Made by a program: the position numbers and the translations under genes
Shown here: positions 58,600 to 64,000 of the stretch, one piece after another
Numbering within the stretch: position 1 is the first letter of the stretch
Layout of the letters: each line of letters opens with the position of its first letter
From: Jiella pacifica
Lineage (GTDB): Bacteria > Pseudomonadota > Alphaproteobacteria > Rhizobiales > Rhizobiaceae
Length of the DNA stretch: 64,000 bases
Assembly: GCF_010500815.1 (NCBI RefSeq)
Contig: NZ_JAAAMG010000002.1
Location: forward strand, 1-64,000
Reading direction: 5' to 3'
Notes under the pieces: generated by a model
Database searches by the model: none
Seen by the model: the letters and a program-made list of their open reading frames with translations, nothing else
What the model was told of the DNA's origin: nothing

Positions 58600-60270
58600 A
58601 TGAGCGACATCCCCTACAGAGACGTCGACGTCGAGGGCGAAAAGCCCGGCTGGCGCATCATGGAGGAGAGCTATCTCGGCGAGAGATTCTCCATCTGGTC
58701 GTGGCTGACCACGACCGACCACAAGCGGATCGGCATCCTCTACCTGATCTCGACGACGCTGTTCTTCTTCATCGGCGGCGCTGCCGCGACGCTGATCCGG
58801 CTTGAGCTGTTTACCCCGGCCGGCGATCTCCTGACCGACGACGGCTACAACAAGGTCTTCACCCTGCATGGCGTGGTGATGGTCTGGTTCTTCCTCGTGC
58901 CGGTCATCCCGTCGGTGCTCGGCAACTTCCTCGTGCCGCTGATGCTGGGGGCGAAGGATCTCGCCTTTCCGCGCCTCAACCTGATGTCCTGGTATCTCAA
59001 CATCATTGGCGGAGCCTTCGCCGTCTGGGCGATGCTGGCGGGCGGCGTCGATACCGGCTGGACCTTCTACACCCCCTATTCGACCGCCTTCGCCAACTCC
59101 CACGTCTCGCTGACGGCGATCGGCGTCTTCATCTCGGGCTTTTCGACGATCGCCACCGGCGTCAACATGATCGTCACCGTCCATACGATGCGCCCGCCCG
59201 GCATGGGCTGGTTCCGCATGCCGCTGTTCGTCTGGTCGATCTATGCGACCAGCCTGATCATGCTCCTGTCGACGCCGGTCCTCGCCATGGTGCTGACGCT
59301 GCTGATCACCGAGCGGCTACTCGGCCTCGGCATCTTCGATCCGAACCGCGGCGGCGATCCCATCCTCTTCCAGCACCTCTTCTGGTTCTATTCCCACCCG
59401 GCGGTCTACATCATGATCCTGCCGGGGATGGGCGTCGTCACGGAGGTCATCACCTGCTTTTCGCGGCGCCGGGTCTTCGGCTATGCGGCGATGGTCTACG
59501 CGCTTCTCGCCATCGCGGTGATCGGCTTCTTCGTCTGGGGCCACCACATGTTCACCTCGGGCCAGTCGATGTACGCCTCGCTCACCTTCTCCTTCCTGTC
59601 CTTCATCGTCGCCGTGCCATCGGCCATCAAGGTGTTCAACTGGATCGCCACCATGTTCCGGGGGCAGATCACCTTCGAGGCCTCGATGCTCTATGCCATG
59701 GGCTTCGTCGGCCTGTTCACCATGGGCGGGCTGACGGGGCTGTTCCTCGCCTCGGTGCCGGTCGACCTGCATCTCCACGACACCTACTTCGTCGTCGCCC
59801 ATTTCCACTACATCATGGTCGGCGGCATGGTGTCGGCCTTCTTCGCCGGCCTGCATTTCTGGTGGCCGAAGATCACGGGCCGGCTCTATCCCGAGATCGC
59901 CGCGCAGATCGCCGCCCTGCTCATGTTCTTCGGCTTCAACTTGACCTTCTTTCCGCAATACATCCTCGGCAATATCGGCATGCCGCGGCGCTATCACGCC
60001 TATCCGGACGCCTTCCAGGTCTGGCACGTCCTCTCCTCGGCCGGCGCCGTCATCCTTGCCGCCGCCTATCTGATGCCGCTCTTCTATCTCGTCTGGTCGC
60101 TGATCTGGGGCAAGCGCGCGCCGTCCAACCCATGGCGGGCGAGCGGCCTCGAATGGCAGACCGATTCCCCGCCGCCGAAGCACAATTTCCTGACCAACCC
60201 GAAGATCGAAGGTTCGGTCTACGACTACCATCCGGCGCAGGAACCGCGGCGGGAGGTCTCAGATGACTGA
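58600..60270 (+). CDS. coxA: Cytochrome c oxidase subunit I (caa3, A2-type)
   Basis: Catalytic heme-copper subunit of 556 residues with twelve or more helices and all His ligands in the expected places ([47 protein letters not shown]). The D-channel Glu of A1 oxidases (HPEV) is replaced: residues Y264-S265-H266-P267-A268 read YSHPA, the signature of A2-type oxidases such as the Rhodothermus and Thermus caa3 enzymes. Ten bases separate it from coxB; coxC overlaps its stop by eight bases. Confidence 0.94.
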   Translation: MSDIPYRDVDVEGEKPGWRIMEESYLGERFSIWSWLTTTDHKRIGILYLISTTLFFFIGGAAATLIRLELFTPAGDLLTDDGYNKVFTLHGVVMVWFFLVPVIPSVLGNFLVPLMLGAKDLAFPRLNLMSWYLNIIGGAFAVWAMLAGGVDTGWTFYTPYSTAFANSHVSLTAIGVFISGFSTIATGVNMIVTVHTMRPPGMGWFRMPLFVWSIYATSLIMLLSTPVLAMVLTLLITERLLGLGIFDPNRGGDPILFQHLFWFYSHPAVYIMILPGMGVVTEVITCFSRRRVFGYAAMVYALLAIAVIGFFVWGHHMFTSGQSMYASLTFSFLSFIVAVPSAIKVFNWIATMFRGQITFEASMLYAMGFVGLFTMGGLTGLFLASVPVDLHLHDTYFVVAHFHYIMVGGMVSAFFAGLHFWWPKITGRLYPEIAAQIAALLMFFGFNLTFFPQYILGNIGMPRRYHAYPDAFQVWHVLSSAGAVILAAAYLMPLFYLVWSLIWGKRAPSNPWRASGLEWQTDSPPPKHNFLTNPKIEGSVYDYHPAQEPRREVSDD

Positions 60271-60949
60271 CGTCGAGGCGGCGACCATCGGCAGGACCCG
60301 GGGCGGGACCGCCGCCTCCAGCCCAGCCCTCGCATCCCACTTCCACGATCTGCGCCAGCAGCACGCGGCGGCCGATCTCGGCCTGTGGATCTTCCTGGCG
60401 ACCGAGATCCTGTTCTTCGGCGGGCTCTTCGCCGCCTATCTCGTCTATGCCGTGCTCTATCCCGACGGCTTCCTCGAAGCTGCTGCCGAGACCGAGGTCG
60501 TCATCGGCACGATCAACACGGCGCTGCTTCTGACCAGCGGCCTTTCTGCGGCGCTGGCGGTGAAGGCGGCCGGCAACGACATGCGGCGAAGCGTCATGCT
60601 GCTGATCGCTGTCACCATCGGCCTCGGCGTCGTCTTCCTCGGAGCCAAGGGCTACGAATACTGGCTCGACTTCGGCCACCACCTCTACCCGACGAGCCCG
60701 GACTTTCCCCTCGCCGCGCCGCCGGCCAAGCTGTTCTGGTCGCTCTACTGGATGATGACCGGCCTGCACGCCATCCACATCCTCGTCGGCCTCGGCACCT
60801 GGGGTGTCATCCTGTTCCAGGCGTGGCGCCGCAGCTTCTCCCTCACCGACAATTCGCGGGTGCGCATCGCCGGCCTCTATTGGGGTTTCGTCGACCTGAT
60901 GTGGCTGTTCATCTGGCCGTTGCTCTATCTGATGGGACGGGCGACATGA
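60263..60949 (+). CDS. coxC: Cytochrome c oxidase subunit III
   Basis: Membrane subunit of 228 residues with about five helices, the short form usual in caa3 clusters. [24 protein letters not shown] carries the conserved Glu, and [17 protein letters not shown] is the helix with the family His pair. It may shape proton and oxygen access to subunit I. The start overlaps coxA and its stop overlaps coxD (ATGA). Confidence 0.92.
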   Translation: MTDVEAATIGRTRGGTAASSPALASHFHDLRQQHAAADLGLWIFLATEILFFGGLFAAYLVYAVLYPDGFLEAAAETEVVIGTINTALLLTSGLSAALAVKAAGNDMRRSVMLLIAVTIGLGVVFLGAKGYEYWLDFGHHLYPTSPDFPLAAPPAKLFWSLYWMMTGLHAIHILVGLGTWGVILFQAWRRSFSLTDNSRVRIAGLYWGFVDLMWLFIWPLLYLMGRAT

Positions 60950-61359
60950 GCCACGCCACGCAGCATCGGAACGACGAGGACCTGCTGACTGCGGACGTCA
61001 GGAACGCCGCCGACCGCAAGGCGCTTCTCCCGCCGCTGATGCCGGAACTCGGGGTCTTCGTCGCTCTCTTCGCCCTCGCCGCGACGTCCGTGCTCGTCGC
61101 CTTCTGGAGCGCCTTTGGCGGCCTTGCCATCCTCGCCTGTCTCGCCATCGCCGTCGTCATGGCGGCGCTCGTCATGATCTTCTTCATGCATCTGCGCAGC
61201 GCCATGGCGGTGATGACGCTGGCAAGCCTTGCGGGCGTCGTCTGGCTGGCCATCCTGTTCGGCCTGACGATGGCCGACTACCTGACACGCCCGGGCGAAA
61301 TCGGCTCCTCGATCCAGACGCCGAGGCAGGCTGAAACCGAAGCAGAGGCAGCAAACTAA
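60946..61359 (+). CDS. coxD: Cytochrome c oxidase subunit IV (CyoD/CtaF-like)
   Basis: Small membrane subunit of 137 residues with three hydrophobic helices (LGVFVALFALAATSVLVAFW, LAILACLAIAVVMAALVMIFFMHL and LASLAGVVWLAILFGLTMADYL). The FFMHL segment is a mark of the CoxD/CyoD family. It ends the act-cox operon. A short hydrophilic tail rich in Glu and Ala follows the last helix. Confidence 0.85.
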   Translation: MSHATQHRNDEDLLTADVRNAADRKALLPPLMPELGVFVALFALAATSVLVAFWSAFGGLAILACLAIAVVMAALVMIFFMHLRSAMAVMTLASLAGVVWLAILFGLTMADYLTRPGEIGSSIQTPRQAETEAEAAN

Positions 61360-61499
61360 AATTGCGCCGTAGCCTCGGCTGCGCCTCGATGGGGCATGCG
61401 TGAACGAAAATCGTTCTAAACCCGTACGCTTCGGGGCTGCTGGGTCCTACCGAGCCCGGAGGCGACAACTTGCGGCTCCATGTTCCGGCAATTTCGCGC

Positions 61500-61525
61500 G
61501 GAACAGCCCGGCGCTTCGAACAGTT
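61500..61525 (+). promoter_or_regulatory. Candidate EcfG (general stress) promoter of the catalase gene
   Basis: GGAAC (61500-61504), 17 bases, then AGTT (61522-61525), against the alphaproteobacterial EcfG consensus GGAAC-N16/17-CGTT with one mismatch. It lies 75 bases before the catalase ATG, in the 240-base gap after coxD. The general stress sigma factor is known to control catalases of this clade in several rhizobia; here the link is inference. Confidence 0.5.
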
Positions 61526-61599
61526 CCAGGCTAGACAAGGTCGTCCCACGCGGACCGGCCTGGATCAACACGCCACGTACAATCGCGAAGGGGCAGAAC

Positions 61600-63720
<2,121 letters not shown>

Positions 63721-63772
63721 GGCGGCTTTCTCCGCACCACGATGCCGTTTCGCCGCGTTCGGCAGGCGGCGC

Positions 63773-63828
63773 GTGGGATGGTTCAACCGAAACGAAGCGC
63801 GCGGGCCGCCGGCTCGCGCGCATCCCAC
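63773..63828 (+). terminator. Nested inverted repeats after katE
   Basis: GTGGGATG (63773-63780) can pair with CATCCCAC (63821-63828), enclosing an inner GC hairpin GCGCGCG/CGCGCGC (63797-63821). It lies 53 bases after the katE stop and before a convergent gene. No T tract is present, so the role as terminator is only likely. Confidence 0.4.
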
Positions 63829-63896
63829 CGACGAAACACGTGCAGCTCGCCTCCCGGAGAATCTCTCCGTGACAGAAGCAGGCAAAACCCCGCGCC

Positions 63897-64000
63897 TCAT
63901 CCCTCCCCGATCAACGGGACAAACTGCACCTTCGCCAGGGTTTCGACGTCGAAATCGTCGTCGCCCCGGCGCGTGATCCGCTGCAGGGCCTGGCCCGCGA
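63897..64000 (-). CDS. pcm: Protein-L-isoaspartate O-methyltransferase, C-terminal end (partial)
   Basis: On the minus strand an open frame enters from beyond the window and stops at 63897-63899. The 34 visible residues, including LQRITRRGDDDFD and the final KVQFVPLIGEG, match the conserved tail of isoaspartate repair methyltransferases (R-hydrophobic-FVPLIG). The methyltransferase motifs lie outside the window. Assignment rests on this short tail only. Confidence 0.6.
   Translation of the reverse strand, partial: AGQALQRITRRGDDDFDVETLAKVQFVPLIGEG

Overview
The window is a GC-rich stretch of a chromosome from an alphaproteobacterium, most likely of the order Hyphomicrobiales (Rhizobiales). 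This is inferred from the conserved order dusB-ntrB-ntrC-ntrY-ntrX-trkA-hfq-hflX, the glnB-glnA pair, the fused ispDF gene, the SAM-II riboswitch before metZ, and a pyruvate dehydrogenase E1 beta subunit with its own lipoyl domain. The genus cannot be fixed from sequence reading alone.

Layout. 1-0.6 kb: the 3' end of an IS481-type transposase and its terminal inverted repeat, abutting a tRNA-Pro(GGG) gene. 0.7-9.2 kb: housekeeping genes (ugd, a double-length dcd, SAM-II-controlled metZ, a CDP-alcohol phosphatidyltransferase, apaG) and an aromatic amino acid block (chorismate mutase, hisC-type aminotransferase, prephenate/arogenate dehydrogenase). 9.3-13.9 kb: a TetR regulator divergent from a paoABC-type molybdenum aldehyde oxidoreductase operon, with overlapping promoters and a palindrome inside the promoter spacer. 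14-20 kb: nnr (NADHX repair), glnB-glnA behind a sigma-54 promoter, parE. 20-23.2 kb: a small exported protein, an alpha/beta hydrolase and a DEAD-box helicase. 23.2-24.6 kb: an A/T-richer patch with a Tae4-like peptidoglycan amidase and a Tai4-like exported partner, read as a type VI secretion effector/immunity pair with no secretion genes nearby. 24.6-35.2 kb: hflX, hfq, trkA, ntrXY, ntrBC and dusB on the minus strand. 35.3-38.6 kb: ispDF, pncC and an MFS transporter.

38.6-48.1 kb is a minus-strand pyruvate dehydrogenase cluster: pdhA, pdhB, two unrelated genes (SRPBCC and Uma2), pdhC, a GDSL hydrolase, lpdA, a small membrane protein, lipA and a COQ10/RatA-type START protein. Lipoate synthesis and the lipoylated enzymes that need it therefore sit together. 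48.6-61.4 kb is a tightly overlapping plus-strand operon for Alternative Complex III (actABCDEF) followed by SCO and a caa3 cytochrome oxidase (coxB-A-C-D). Together these form a quinol-to-oxygen respiratory chain that bypasses cytochrome bc1; subunit I carries the YSHP signature of A2-type oxidases. The only break in this operon is at actD/actE, where a 132-bp double palindrome is inserted. 61.6-63.7 kb: a large-subunit catalase behind a candidate EcfG promoter. The window closes with the 3' end of a gene that looks like pcm.

The most interesting items are the orphan Tae4/Tai4 pair, the palindromic element at the start of actE that leaves the reading frame open, the promoter/operator layout at tetR-pao (including a probable leaderless tetR mRNA), and the A2-type caa3 oxidase genetically coupled to Alternative Complex III.
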